From contig CANNDT010000004.1 of the NCBI GenBank assembly GCA_947503365.1, forward strand, positions 1-64,000: a stretch of DNA of 64,000 nt, read 5' to 3'. Shown in pieces: positions 41,686 to 50,522 of the stretch. Source of the stretch: CANNDT01 sp945876205. Lineage in GTDB: Bacteria; Acidobacteriota; Vicinamibacteria; Vicinamibacterales; UBA2999. The position numbers and the translations under genes were made by a program. Positions within the stretch are counted from its first letter, which is position 1. The number at the start of each line of letters is the position of its first letter. The notes under the pieces were generated by a model. It ran no database searches and was not told where the DNA came from. It was given only the letters and a program-made list of their open reading frames with translations.

Positions 41686-42356
41686 GGGGCCTCCTGCGCC
41701 GGCGCGGTCGTGGCGGCGCCCGCCTCGCCCGGTTCCGCACCCTGCACACGATCGAGGTCGGCGCGGCGCTCTGCCGGCACGTCAGCAACCGTGGCGGCGC
41801 GGCTGGCCTGCACCGCCCGGATGTAGGCGGCAATCGCCCAGCGATCCGCAACCGGCACCTGCGCCGCGTAGTCCTGCATCGCGCCGAACCCGTGCGTCAT
41901 CACGTCGAAGAAGTAACCGACCGGCGCATTCCGCAGCCGCTCCTCGTGAAACGACGGCGGCTGCCGGAACCCGCGCTGGACGATCATGCCGTTGCCGGTG
42001 CCGGTGCGGCCGTGGCACGGCGCGCAGAACACGTTGAAGCGCTCCTGGCCGCGGGCCATGACGGCGGCGGTCACCGGCATCGGAAAGACCTCGGCCGGAC
42101 GCCCATCGACGACACCTTCGTACAGGTGCCGATCCGAATTGAGCTGACCGCGGGCAACGGTGTTCGGCACCGGCTGGCGCGACGCCGCGCCGTTACTGAA
42201 AAAGGTCGACGCCTCGAGCGCGTCGTAGCGTGGCGCGTCGTGCATGTCCTGACGGCATGCGGCAACCACCAGAGCGGAGCACGCGACGACGACGAGCGCC
42301 GCGAAGCGCCTGCGCGCCGACTGCCCACTGCCCACTGCCGACTCTTTACGGCGCAA
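41682..42356 (-). CDS. actE: Alternative complex III subunit ActE (monohaem cytochrome c lipoprotein)
   Basis: 224-aa protein with a lipobox (LVVAAC, Cys near residue 34) and one CxxCH (FCAPCHGRTG, residues 111-115); the axial Met is probably in GFGAMQDY. Anchored to the membrane outer face and thought to hand electrons to the oxidase. The first 15 residues (KESAVGSGQSA) are encoded by an AGTGGGCAGTGGGCAGT repeat. Overlaps actD by eleven bases. Confidence 0.92.
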   Translation of the reverse strand: MRRKESAVGSGQSARRRFAALVVVACSALVVAACRQDMHDAPRYDALEASTFFSNGAASRQPVPNTVARGQLNSDRHLYEGVVDGRPAEVFPMPVTAAVMARGQERFNVFCAPCHGRTGTGNGMIVQRGFRQPPSFHEERLRNAPVGYFFDVMTHGFGAMQDYAAQVPVADRWAIAAYIRAVQASRAATVADVPAERRADLDRVQGAEPGEAGAATTAPAQEAP

Positions 42357-42894
42357 CTTCAGTCACTCCCAGCGGATGAAGACCCATGAGGAACGTCTCG
42401 GTCGCCTCGCGATCGAAGCGCGGATCCGCCGCCTCGATGCAGAGGAAGAAGCGATCGGTCGAGGCACGGGCGAACGCCGGCACGTTGAAGACCGGGTGGT
42501 ACGGCTGGGGCAACTTGTTGAGCGCCCACATGCCGAAGAAACAGGACAACGCCGCACCGAGCACGGTCAGCTCGAACGTGACCGGGATGAACTGTGGCCA
42601 GCTGTGCATCGGGCGGCCGCCGATGTTCAACGGATACGCTATCGTCGATGCCCAGTACTGGAGGCCGTAGCCGGCCGAACCACCGAGGATGCCGCCGAGC
42701 AGCACCAGCTTCGGCAGCCGCGTTTTCTCAAGGCCGAGCGCCTCGCTCAACTCCTCGATCGGAATCGGCGAATACGCGTCCATCTTGCGGTAGCCGGCCA
42801 GGCGCGCCTGCTCGGTCGCCGCGACGAGCGCCGTCGGGTTGTCGAACTCGGCCATCAGGCCGTGCAGCACCGGTGTGGGTTCGCTATGCGACAT
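42346..42894 (-). CDS. actD: Alternative complex III subunit ActD (DUF3341)
   Basis: 182-aa DUF3341 protein with two membrane helices (LVLLGGILGGSAGYGLQYWA; VTFELTVLGAALSCFFGMW) and the family segment LMAEFDNPTALVAATEQARLA at the N-terminus and RFFLCIEAADPRFD near the C-terminus. Structural subunit of alternative complex III. Three bases after actC. Confidence 0.93.
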   Translation of the reverse strand: MSHSEPTPVLHGLMAEFDNPTALVAATEQARLAGYRKMDAYSPIPIEELSEALGLEKTRLPKLVLLGGILGGSAGYGLQYWASTIAYPLNIGGRPMHSWPQFIPVTFELTVLGAALSCFFGMWALNKLPQPYHPVFNVPAFARASTDRFFLCIEAADPRFDREATETFLMGLHPLGVTEVAP

Positions 42895-42897
42895 GCA

Positions 42898-44301
42898 TCA
42901 CCCGTGGTGCTCCGTCTTCAGCTTGGCTTCCGGCGTGATCGTGCGCATTTCGAACATCGCCAGCGCCGGCAGGAAGCGGACGAAGAGGAAGAACAGCGAC
43001 AGGAACAGACCGATCGTTCCCGCGAACATCGCGAAGTCCCAGCGCGTCGGGCTGTACATGTCCCATGACGAGGGCAGGAAGTCGCGGTGGAGGCTGGTGA
43101 CGATGATGATGAAGCGCTCGAGCCACATCCCGACGTTCACCAGCAGCGACAATACGAACAGCAGCGCGATGTTGTCGCGGACCTTGCGGAACCAGAACAG
43201 CTGGATCATCCCCGCGTTGATGGCGATGAGCGACCAGTAGAACGGCGCGTATGGTCCGCCCATCCGGTTGTTCATCATGTACTGCTCGTAGATGTTGGAG
43301 CTGTACCAGGCGAAGAACACTTCGTTGGCGTAGCCGTAGGCGACGATCATCCCCGTCACCAGCATGACCTTCGTCATGTTGTGGATGTGGCGCATCGTGA
43401 TGAAGCCGTCGAGGTTGTAGAACTTCCGCAGCGGGATCGCCAGTGTCATCACCATCGCGAAGCCGGAGTAGATCGCACCGGCAACGAAGTACGGCGGGAA
43501 AATCGTCGCGTGCCACCCGGGCAGCACCGAGACCGCGAAGTCGAAGCTGACGACCGAGTGGACCGAGAGCACCAGCGGCGTCGAGATACCGGCGAGCAGC
43601 AAATAGGCCATCTCGTAGCGGTGCCAGTGACGCGCCGACCCACGCCAGCCGAGCGCCAGCATGCCGAAGATCACCTTGGAGGTCCGTGACGTCGCGCGGT
43701 CGCGCAGCGTCGCCATGTCCGGCACGAGGCCGGTGAACCAGAACAGCGCCGACACCGTGCCGTAGGTCGACACGGCGAACACGTCCCAGATCAGCGGACT
43801 GCGGAACTGCGGCCAGAGCCCCATCGTGTTGGGGTACGGGAACAGCCAGTAGATCGCCAGCCAGGGCCGCCCGGTGTGGAGCAGGGGAAACATCGCCGCG
43901 CAGGCCACCGCGAACAGCGTCATCGCTTCCGCGAAGCGGTTGATTGACGTGCGCCACTGCTGCCGGAAGAGCAGCAAAATTGCCGAGATCAGCGTGCCGG
44001 CGTGGCCGATGCCGATCCACCAGACGAAGTTGATAATGTCGAACGCCCAGCCGACCGGGACGTTGTTGCCCCAGATGCCGATACCCTCCAGCAGGAGCTT
44101 GCCGATCGTCACGTTGAGGAGCATCAGCAGCAGGAACGCGATGGCAAAGCCGAAGAACCAGCCAATCGGCGTCCGCTTCGTGAGGACGATGTGGCTGATC
44201 GAGTCGGTGACCGACTCGAACGAGTGCCCGGGCTCGATGACCGCGGGCGTGCGCGCACGCAGCGCCGTCAGCGCGGCGGCGTCGCTCGTCGGTTCAGCCA
44301 T
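42898..44301 (-). CDS. actC: Alternative complex III subunit ActC (NrfD-like)
   Basis: 467-aa NrfD-family protein with ten membrane helices. Recognisable parts: FDIINFVWWIGIGHAGTLIS near residue 90 with the conserved His, SVVSFDFAVSVLPGWHATIF, and MRHIHNMTKVMLVTGMIVAY. It holds a menaquinol oxidation site next to the iron-sulfur subunit ActB. Start overlaps the actB stop by a base. Confidence 0.95.
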   Translation of the reverse strand: MAEPTSDAAALTALRARTPAVIEPGHSFESVTDSISHIVLTKRTPIGWFFGFAIAFLLLMLLNVTIGKLLLEGIGIWGNNVPVGWAFDIINFVWWIGIGHAGTLISAILLLFRQQWRTSINRFAEAMTLFAVACAAMFPLLHTGRPWLAIYWLFPYPNTMGLWPQFRSPLIWDVFAVSTYGTVSALFWFTGLVPDMATLRDRATSRTSKVIFGMLALGWRGSARHWHRYEMAYLLLAGISTPLVLSVHSVVSFDFAVSVLPGWHATIFPPYFVAGAIYSGFAMVMTLAIPLRKFYNLDGFITMRHIHNMTKVMLVTGMIVAYGYANEVFFAWYSSNIYEQYMMNNRMGGPYAPFYWSLIAINAGMIQLFWFRKVRDNIALLFVLSLLVNVGMWLERFIIIVTSLHRDFLPSSWDMYSPTRWDFAMFAGTIGLFLSLFFLFVRFLPALAMFEMRTITPEAKLKTEHHG

Positions 44302-47300
44302 CAGCCTTCACTCCCCGCCGGCGCGGCGCCGGACGGCTCGAGCTCGGTGTTCGGGTTCCGCACCACGGCCATGTACGTCGTTCGCGGCCGCGTGTTCAGC
44401 TCCTCGAGCAGACCGTAGTTGAGCGGGCTCTTCTTCAGCTGCGCCACCTTGCTGTTCGGATCGTTGATGTTGCCGAACACGATCGCCTCGGTCGGGCACG
44501 CCGACTGGCAGGCGGTGACCACTTCGCCGTCGCGGATCTCGCGATCCTCGAGCTTGGCGGTGACGCGCGCCTGGTTGATACGCTGCACGCAGTAGGTGCA
44601 CTTCTCCATCACGCCGCGGCTGCGGATGGTCACGTCCGGGTTGCGCTGCAGCTGCAGGCTCGGCGTGTCGAAGTCCGAGTAGAGCAGGAAGTTGAAGCGG
44701 CGGACCTTGTACGGGCAATTGTTCGAGCAGTAGCGGGTGCCGACACAGCGGTTGTAGGTCATGTCGTTCAGACCTTCGTCGCTGTGCGTCGTCGCCGCCA
44801 CGGGGCAGACCACCTCGCACGGCGCCTCCTCGCACTGCTGGCAGAGCATCGGCTGGTGGTAGGTCTCCGGGTTCTCGATATCGCCGGTGTAGTAGCGGTC
44901 AATGCGGAGCCAGTGCATCTCGCGGCCGTTGAGCACCTGCGCCTTGCCGACGACCGGGATGTTGTTCTCGGCGTGACACGCCACGACGCAGGCGTTGCAG
45001 CCGGTGCAGACGTTCTGATCGATTGCCATGCCCCACGCGTACCCTTCGTACTTGTGCGGCTTGTACATGTTGAAGGTGGGCGGGATCTCTTCCGCCATCT
45101 TGTGTGCGAACTCGTGATCGGCTTCGAACTGCGTGGTCGTGCCGACGCGAATCAGGTTGCGCCCTTCGAGCGACCAATGATCCTGCGTGCAGGCGAGCTC
45201 GTAGGTGTCGCCGGTCTTGGACAGCTCGACACCGGTCAGAATGTCTGGCGCCGTAGAGGTTCGCAAGGGGTTGACGTTGAAGCCCAGGCCGTTGCCGACA
45301 CGTCCGGCACGGCTCCGTCCGTAGCCCAGGTGCAGCGTCAGGGTGTCGGGACCATGTCCCGGCGCCAGCCAGACGGGAATCCGCACCGACCGGTCACCCT
45401 GCTTCAACTCGACAATGTCACCGCTGACCAGATTGAGACGGAGGGCGGTCGCCGGCGAGATCAGCGCCGCGTTGTCCCATGTCAGCTTGGTCAGTGAATT
45501 GGGCAGTTCCTGGAGCCAGGCGTTGTTGGCGAAACGGCCGTCGTAAATGCTCGGGTCAGGACGGAAGGCAACTTCGAGCGTCTGGCCACCCTGGGCCACC
45601 GGACTGGCGGCCGGAATGGCGGCCTGCAACGACACCGTCCGTGCAGCGAACGCCGTGTCGGGGATCAGGCCGTCGTGCAGCCACTTGCGCCACGCCGCGT
45701 CGAACGGCGACTTTGCCGCCGCGGGCGTAAAGGTGGCCGGCGTGTTGTTCACCGGAGCCGCGGCGCCGTTTGCGCTTGCCGGCGGCAGTGCCTGCGGCAC
45801 GGCTGAGGCCGTCGGGGCAAGTGGGGCCGCGACCGGCGCGACGACCGCGGTCGTGTTCCGCGCCGGCGTCGGACTCTGCGTCGAGAGGGTCGTCTGCGCC
45901 GCCCAGTACGCGCGCACCAGGTCGAAGCCCGAACGCTCGCCGTTGGGCCCGATGGCCGAGATCACTTCGTGCACCGACTTCCCGCCGTAGAGCGGCGCGA
46001 TCATCGGCTGGACGATCGTCGCGGTGCCGTCGTTGGAGCGGACGTCGCTCCAGGTCTCGAGGAAGTGCGCTTCCGGGATATGCCAGTGGCACCGTGCCGC
46101 GGTTTCATCCTCGTAGAGACCGAGGTGCGCGCGCAGGCCGACTTTGTCCATCGCCGTCGTGAAGTTCAGGTCGGCCGGCGAGGAGTAGACCGGGTTGGCG
46201 CCCAGGATCAGCAGGAAGTCCACCGTGCCGGCGTTCATTTCGCCGACCAGGTCGCGGAGGGCGGCCAGCTGGTTGCTCGGCTGCGCTTCGGCCGTCGTTG
46301 TGTAGGTCACGGTCGCCCCGATATTGCCAAGCACATCGTTCATCGCGTGCGCGAGCACGTGAACCACCGCGGGCTGACCGTCGCCGGCGATGACGAGGCT
46401 CTTCCCTCGCGTGGCCTGCAGGTCCTTGACGAGCGGGGCGATCCAGCGCGTGGCGGCGTCCGACACCGTCGCGGCACTTGCGCCGGCGACGCCGAGCTGC
46501 GCCGCAACGGCGCGGGCGAAGGTCTCGATCTCGGAGGCACGCAGGGGCAGATGGTGATCGGCCTTGGTGCCGGTATTGGTCGGCGTGCTCTCGACCGCGT
46601 AGAGACGGCACGTCTGGCCGCGCTCCCCTTCGATCCGCCGGCGCGAGGCGAAGGCGCGCGCGTGCTTCAGGCCGGCTGCACCCTGGCAGAGGAACTCGGC
46701 GTCCAGGGACAGGATGACGTCCGCCTTGTCGATGGCGTACTGGGCATCGACGTATTCGCCGAACGCGAGACGACTCCCTTCGCGGGCGTTGTGCCGGCCG
46801 AGCGGCTCCCACTGCACCCACTTGGCCTGCGGGTAGGCGGCGAGGAGCTCCTGGATCTGGGCCTCCAGCGTCGGCGAGGCGACCGTCTCGGTGAGGATGC
46901 GGAGTCCGCTCCCCTGCTTGGCCTGCTGCGCCGTCATGATCGGGCGCACCGCGGTGGCGAACGCGCTGAACGGTCTGATCTCGCCGAGGTTGGACAGCGT
47001 CTGCGAGCGATCGGGATCGTAGAGGCCGAGGATCGCCGCCTGCGCGAAGAGGTCCGTCGCGCCGCGGCTCGACGGATGATCCGGATTACCTTCGATCTTC
47101 GTCGGGCGCCCTTCGTGGGTCTCGACCAGCAGCCCCATGCCGGCGCCGTTCATCGTCATCGCCGTCGCATAGAACAGCGGCTTCCCCGGGACGAGCTCCT
47201 CCGGCTGCCGCACGTACGGGACGAGCTCCTCGTTCGGCTGGCGCGTGCAGGCGCTGACGCCGGCGAGCGCGAGCGACGCACCCATCAACTTCAGGAAACC

Positions 47301-47492
47301 ACGGCGCCCGACCGGATCGAGCCACTCGGATGCGTTCCGCGGGAATTCGCGGTGGAGGAACTCCTTGAATTCCGTCGTCTCGGCGATCGCTTCGAGGCTG
47401 CGCCAGTACTCGCGCCCGCGGGTGCCTTCGAGCCTAGCGCGGAGCGCCTCGATGTCGGTCAGTTCGTTCATGGGCGGTGTCATCGGTGGCAC
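44301..47492 (-). CDS. actB: Alternative complex III subunit ActB (molybdopterin-like plus iron-sulfur)
   Basis: 1063-aa fused subunit. A Tat signal lies at residues 60-82 (GRRGFLKLMGASLALAGVSA, then Cys). The first part (to about 800) resembles molybdopterin oxidoreductases but, as known for ActB, lacks the cofactor. The second part carries four Fe-S cysteine blocks: CTGCNACVVACHAENN, CQQCEEAPCEVVCP, YNRCVGTRYCSNNCPYK and CTYCVQRINQ...CQSACP. A Pro/Ala-rich linker of about 60 residues (near 535-600) is an insertion, likely flexible. Overlaps actA by 13 bases. Confidence 0.95.
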   Translation of the reverse strand: MPPMTPPMNELTDIEALRARLEGTRGREYWRSLEAIAETTEFKEFLHREFPRNASEWLDPVGRRGFLKLMGASLALAGVSACTRQPNEELVPYVRQPEELVPGKPLFYATAMTMNGAGMGLLVETHEGRPTKIEGNPDHPSSRGATDLFAQAAILGLYDPDRSQTLSNLGEIRPFSAFATAVRPIMTAQQAKQGSGLRILTETVASPTLEAQIQELLAAYPQAKWVQWEPLGRHNAREGSRLAFGEYVDAQYAIDKADVILSLDAEFLCQGAAGLKHARAFASRRRIEGERGQTCRLYAVESTPTNTGTKADHHLPLRASEIETFARAVAAQLGVAGASAATVSDAATRWIAPLVKDLQATRGKSLVIAGDGQPAVVHVLAHAMNDVLGNIGATVTYTTTAEAQPSNQLAALRDLVGEMNAGTVDFLLILGANPVYSSPADLNFTTAMDKVGLRAHLGLYEDETAARCHWHIPEAHFLETWSDVRSNDGTATIVQPMIAPLYGGKSVHEVISAIGPNGERSGFDLVRAYWAAQTTLSTQSPTPARNTTAVVAPVAAPLAPTASAVPQALPPASANGAAAPVNNTPATFTPAAAKSPFDAAWRKWLHDGLIPDTAFAARTVSLQAAIPAASPVAQGGQTLEVAFRPDPSIYDGRFANNAWLQELPNSLTKLTWDNAALISPATALRLNLVSGDIVELKQGDRSVRIPVWLAPGHGPDTLTLHLGYGRSRAGRVGNGLGFNVNPLRTSTAPDILTGVELSKTGDTYELACTQDHWSLEGRNLIRVGTTTQFEADHEFAHKMAEEIPPTFNMYKPHKYEGYAWGMAIDQNVCTGCNACVVACHAENNIPVVGKAQVLNGREMHWLRIDRYYTGDIENPETYHQPMLCQQCEEAPCEVVCPVAATTHSDEGLNDMTYNRCVGTRYCSNNCPYKVRRFNFLLYSDFDTPSLQLQRNPDVTIRSRGVMEKCTYCVQRINQARVTAKLEDREIRDGEVVTACQSACPTEAIVFGNINDPNSKVAQLKKSPLNYGLLEELNTRPRTTYMAVVRNPNTELEPSGAAPAGSEG

Positions 47493-48130
47493 GTCGAGCA
47501 GCTGGTGAGCGACTTGATGCCGTATTCCTGCACGAGCTGCGGCCCGAGTTCCGCCTGTGGAACCGGCGGACGATAGCCCATCGTCGTGATCTCACTGCGC
47601 GGGCGGACGTATTTCTCCGGTGCCCGGTGGCAGTCGAGACACCACTCCATCTGCAGCGAACTCTGCTGCAGCATCAGAGGCATCTGATCGACGCGGCCGT
47701 GGCAGGTCTCACACCCCATCCCCTTCTTCACGTGGATGCTGTGATTGAAATAGACGAAGTCCGGCAGGTCGTGCACGCGGACCCAGCGGAGCGGGGTGTC
47801 GTTGCGGAAGCTCGCCCGCACCGGCTCGAGAATCGGCGCGGTGTTGAAGATCTGCGAGTGGCAGTTCATGCAGGTCTTGGTCGGCGGAATCCCGGCGAAT
47901 GCCGACGTCTCGACCGACGTGTGGCAGTACCTGCAATCGATACCGTCGTCCAGCACGTGATGCCGGTGGCTGAACTGAATCGGTTGCTGGATGATTTCCT
48001 GCTGCCGCGTCGCGTACGACGAGCGGCCGAGCACCATGACGAGCAGGAGCAGGCTCCCGACCAGGGCCAGCGCGCCAAACAGGCTGACCTTCGAGAGGGT
48101 GTTGGCGCTGCGTTGGAATATCTGCGACAT
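47480..48130 (-). CDS. actA: Alternative complex III subunit ActA (pentahaem cytochrome c)
   Basis: 216-aa protein with one N-terminal helix (LFGALALVGSLLLLVMVLG) and five CxxCH haem sites: CRYCH (66), CMNCH (87), CETCH (140), CLDCH (164), CSTCH (211). Extra histidines (FSHRHH, NHSIHVKKG) are candidate axial ligands. First gene of the twelve-gene respiratory operon. Confidence 0.95.
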   Translation of the reverse strand: MSQIFQRSANTLSKVSLFGALALVGSLLLLVMVLGRSSYATRQQEIIQQPIQFSHRHHVLDDGIDCRYCHTSVETSAFAGIPPTKTCMNCHSQIFNTAPILEPVRASFRNDTPLRWVRVHDLPDFVYFNHSIHVKKGMGCETCHGRVDQMPLMLQQSSLQMEWCLDCHRAPEKYVRPRSEITTMGYRPPVPQAELGPQLVQEYGIKSLTSCSTCHR

Positions 48131-48231
48131 CAGATTGAAAGCCCGCGTGTCCGAACAGGCATCCGCCTACACTGGGCGTGCAGAAAGAGGCTGCGTGTCG
48201 AACCGTTTGTATTTCGAGTGACCGCGATTGA

Positions 48232-48260
48232 GTTCTACCACGTTGTGAAAAAAGGATCAA
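48232..48260 (-). promoter_or_regulatory. Candidate sigma-70 promoter of the act-cta operon
   Basis: On the reverse strand TTGATC (48260-48255), 17-base spacer, TAGAAC (48237-48232). Transcription would start near 48225, about 95 nt before the actA ATG. Confidence 0.45.
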
Positions 48261-48411
48261 ACTGGCAGCGTCGCGGAATCGCCCATGAAACAGGCCGATT
48301 TTATGCGACCACCGGGGGGCGGTGTGGAGATTCTTTTTGGCGTGTTTCGCGTGCTGGAACAGGCCGGTCGTCTGGATGGATGAGTTGGTTAGCTCCCGGG
48401 GCAATGTTGGT

Positions 48412-48417
48412 TAGAAT
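48412..48417 (+). promoter_or_regulatory. -10 box of leaderless type before zinc ribbon gene
   Basis: TAGAAT ending 8 bases before the ATG at 48426; no ribosome site is visible between. Confidence 0.45.
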
Positions 48418-48425
48418 GCCAGCCA

Positions 48426-48875
48426 ATGAGTGACCGTAAGTACCGCGTGCGCGGCTATCAGGATGATGACCGGGACCGGCAGCCAAAAGGGCCGGCGCGG
48501 CCGGCGCCTGAGCCGGGCGCTCCAGCTGGAGCCCGGCGGATTTCGGGCCAGGACGGGCCGAAAGCGCTGAACATGCCCGGCTTCCGCCAGGTCATCAAGT
48601 GCACGCAGTGCGGGAACGGTGTGGCAACAGAGATCGTGGCGGACAGCCGGTGCCCGCGTTGCGGGACCGACATGCACGCCTGCGCTCAGTGCGGATCGTT
48701 TGACCCCGGCAGCCGGTTGGAGTGCATGCAGACGACGCTGACGGTCAGAATTTCCCCAAAAAACACCCGGAATGCCTGCACGCTCTTTGAGCCGCGGGTG
48801 ACGGTGGAGCGGGAAACCACCGCTCCACGGGCCAACGACGCCCGCACCGCATTCGACGATCTCTTCAATTTCTAG
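48426..48875 (+). CDS. Zinc ribbon protein of unknown function
   Basis: 149-aa protein. A basic, Pro-rich N-terminal 45 residues precede three CxxC pairs (CTQC 59-62, CPRC 76-79, CAQC 86-89) plus C100 and C118, enough for two zinc sites. Ends in an acidic AFDDLFNF. It is followed 4 bases later by a thioredoxin-fold protein, so they likely form an operon; a redox or metal-linked role is possible but unproven. Confidence 0.65.
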   Translation: MSDRKYRVRGYQDDDRDRQPKGPARPAPEPGAPAGARRISGQDGPKALNMPGFRQVIKCTQCGNGVATEIVADSRCPRCGTDMHACAQCGSFDPGSRLECMQTTLTVRISPKNTRNACTLFEPRVTVERETTAPRANDARTAFDDLFNF

Positions 48876-48879
48876 GCAA

Positions 48880-49542
48880 ATGGCACTCCTGTCCGAGGAG
48901 GACCGCCAGACGGTCCGGGGGCGCCTGTCCACCCTGACCGCGCCGGTCACCCTGCTCTTCTTCACCCAGACCATCGGCGCCCCGGAGACCGCCCTGGTCG
49001 CCCGGCAGATCCTCGACGAGCTCGTCTCCCTGAGCGACCGGTTGTCGCTGGAAGAAGTGAATGTCGTCCTCGAAAAGGAACGGGCGGCCGCGTTCGGCAT
49101 CTCGGGGATTCCGGCCGTGGCGGTGCTGCGGGACGGGACTGATACGCGAATCCGGTTTCTTGGCGCCCCGGCGGGCTACGAGTTCATGTCACTGGTCGAA
49201 GCCGTGATTCTGGCCGGCACCGGAGATTCGGGACTGTCAGAGGAAAGCCGCCAGTTGATCGCCGAACACGTGACCGGTCCGCTCGACATCAAGGTCTTCG
49301 TGACGCCGACCTGCCCCCACTGCCCCAGGGCCGTGACCCTCGCGCACAAGATGGCGATCGAGAACGCGAACATCACCGCCACCTGCGTCGAAGCGACCGA
49401 GTTCCTCGACCTGTCCAGACAGTACCGGGTGACCGGCGTCCCGAAGACGATCGTCAACGGCACGATCGAAATCCTCGGCGCCGTGCCGGAAGACACCTTC
49501 GTGCGGACCGTGGTGATGCCCGAGGGATCGCAGACCGAGTAG
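48880..49542 (+). CDS. Glutaredoxin-like protein disulfide oxidoreductase (two thioredoxin folds)
   Basis: 220-aa protein with tandem thioredoxin folds, like PDO proteins and the AhpF N-terminal domain. The first domain (1-110) has no CxxC; its position reads FFTQTIGAPETA. The second carries CPHC at residues 145-148 (TPTCPHCPRAV) and the cis-Pro loop TGVPKTIVNG. Cytoplasmic thiol-disulfide exchange, possibly a reductase partner for peroxidases. Confidence 0.85.
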   Translation: MALLSEEDRQTVRGRLSTLTAPVTLLFFTQTIGAPETALVARQILDELVSLSDRLSLEEVNVVLEKERAAAFGISGIPAVAVLRDGTDTRIRFLGAPAGYEFMSLVEAVILAGTGDSGLSEESRQLIAEHVTGPLDIKVFVTPTCPHCPRAVTLAHKMAIENANITATCVEATEFLDLSRQYRVTGVPKTIVNGTIEILGAVPEDTFVRTVVMPEGSQTE

Positions 49543-49545
49543 CGA

Positions 49546-49614
49546 TTCGAGGGAGAGGGATTCGAAACGTCGTCCGTCGAACGCCTTGGCACGCGCCAAC
49601 TCGGACCTCTCTCC
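49546..49614 (-). pseudogene. tRNA-Ser-like relic
   Basis: Reverse strand begins GGAGAGAGGTCCGAGTTGGC and ends TTTCGAATCCCTCTCCCT, matching the ends of the tRNA-Ser(UGA) at 50393-50482 (GGAGAGATGGCCGAGTGG and GTTCGAATCCCTCTCTCT). The anticodon arm and variable loop are shortened and do not fold. 14 bases (GAGAGGGATTCGAA, forward strand) are shared exactly at 49553-49566 and 50402-50415, a direct repeat enclosing the TauE gene. Confidence 0.5.
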
Positions 49615-49632
49615 GATTGAGTGGACGTCACG

Positions 49633-50364
49633 TCATCGGAACAGGAACAGGGCGGAAATCGTTGCGAGCCCCAGCGTCACGACCTCGAACACGCGCTGCG
49701 ACATCCGGCGCAGCAGACCGAACCCGGCAAGGGCGCCGACAACAACCAGTGGGGCCATGAGCGCGTCGTAGGTCATGGACGCGCGGCTCAGCAGGCCATT
49801 GACGGCGTAGATCGGCAGCTTGGCGATGTTGACCACGAGAAAAAACCAGGCGCCGGTCGCGACGAGTTTCTCCTTCGGCATCCGCTTCAGCAGAAGGTAG
49901 CTGGCCATGACCGGCCCAGCCGCATTCGCAATTGTGGTGGCGAATCCGGCGACGACCCCGTACACGGAGGCCGGCCCATGCCGAACGGCGGAGGGACGCC
50001 GGCGCTGCAGAACGGTGAGTACGACCATTGTCAGAACGATGACGCCGAGCACCCGTCGCAGCACGCTGTCGTCCATCCGCAGTGCCACGCCGCCGAGCAG
50101 CATGCCGGCCGCGACCCAGGGCACGAGCGACAGCAGTTCGCGCGCCTCGGCGTGGCGGCGCCAGTACCAGACCGCAAACACGTCGCCGACGATGAGCAGC
50201 GGGGCCGTCCAGGCGGCGGAGTAGCGCGAATCGCCGACGGTGAAGACCATCAACGGCACCGTGAGCGCGGCAAGGCCGGGCGCGCCGGTCTTGGCCACGC
50301 CGATCATCAGTGCGCACGCGGCGCCGAGTGCCCACTGCCAGGGTTCTAGGGAGGGTAACGTCAC
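49633..50364 (-). CDS. TauE/SafE family sulfite/anion exporter
   Basis: 243-aa membrane protein with about eight helices in two repeats, each with the TauE/SafE pattern (GVAKTGAPGLAALTVPLMVF near residue 23; GFATTIANAAGPVMASYLLL near 130). Expected to move sulfite, sulfoacetate or another organosulfur anion. GTG start. It is bounded by a tRNA-Ser relic on one side and tRNA-Ser(UGA) on the other. Confidence 0.88.
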   Translation of the reverse strand: MTLPSLEPWQWALGAACALMIGVAKTGAPGLAALTVPLMVFTVGDSRYSAAWTAPLLIVGDVFAVWYWRRHAEARELLSLVPWVAAGMLLGGVALRMDDSVLRRVLGVIVLTMVVLTVLQRRRPSAVRHGPASVYGVVAGFATTIANAAGPVMASYLLLKRMPKEKLVATGAWFFLVVNIAKLPIYAVNGLLSRASMTYDALMAPLVVVGALAGFGLLRRMSQRVFEVVTLGLATISALFLFR

Positions 50365-50392
50365 CGTCTAATGTTGCACAGCGGAGCAAAAA

Positions 50393-50482
50393 TGGCGGAG
50401 AGAGAGGGATTCGAACCCCCGGGCCCCTTTCAGAGCCAACGGTTTTCAAGACCGCCGCCTTAAACCACTCGGCCATCTCTCC
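50393..50482 (-). tRNA. tRNA-Ser(UGA)
   Basis: Acceptor GGAGAGA pairs with TCTCTCC; anticodon loop CTTGAAA gives UGA; a long variable arm (TGGCTCTGAAAGGGGCC region) and T arm GGTTCGAATCC follow; discriminator G with encoded CCA. Confidence 0.95.
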
Positions 50483-50483
50483 C

Positions 50484-50513
50484 AGGCACGAAGCACCAGG
50501 CACCAGGCACTGG
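50484..50513. repeat. GGCACCA word repeat
   Basis: AGGCACGAAGCACCAGGCAC then CAGGCACTGG: the word AGGCAC(C) repeats four times in the 40-base gap between tRNA-Ser and serS. Confidence 0.6.
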
Positions 50514-50522
50514 ACGTGATGA

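Larger units (their letters stand above)
48131..48425. other. Divergent intergenic region between respiratory operon and zinc ribbon gene
   Basis: 295 bases without a gene. It contains the operon promoter described separately, an imperfect half of the dispersed TTTTTGGCGTGTTTCGCG-type repeat near 48336-48353, and a GGGG-rich stretch at 48314-48322. No conserved RNA structure was recognised. Confidence 0.5.

Noticed and set aside
44301..47492. ActB as a catalytic molybdoenzyme
   Set aside because: Established knowledge of alternative complex III: this domain carries no molybdopterin; it is structural with iron-sulfur clusters in the second half.
48291..48404. Peptide-coding frame resembling QHAKHAKKNLH upstream of actA
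   Set aside because: It comes from the dispersed CCACGAA-type repeat translated by chance, with no start context.
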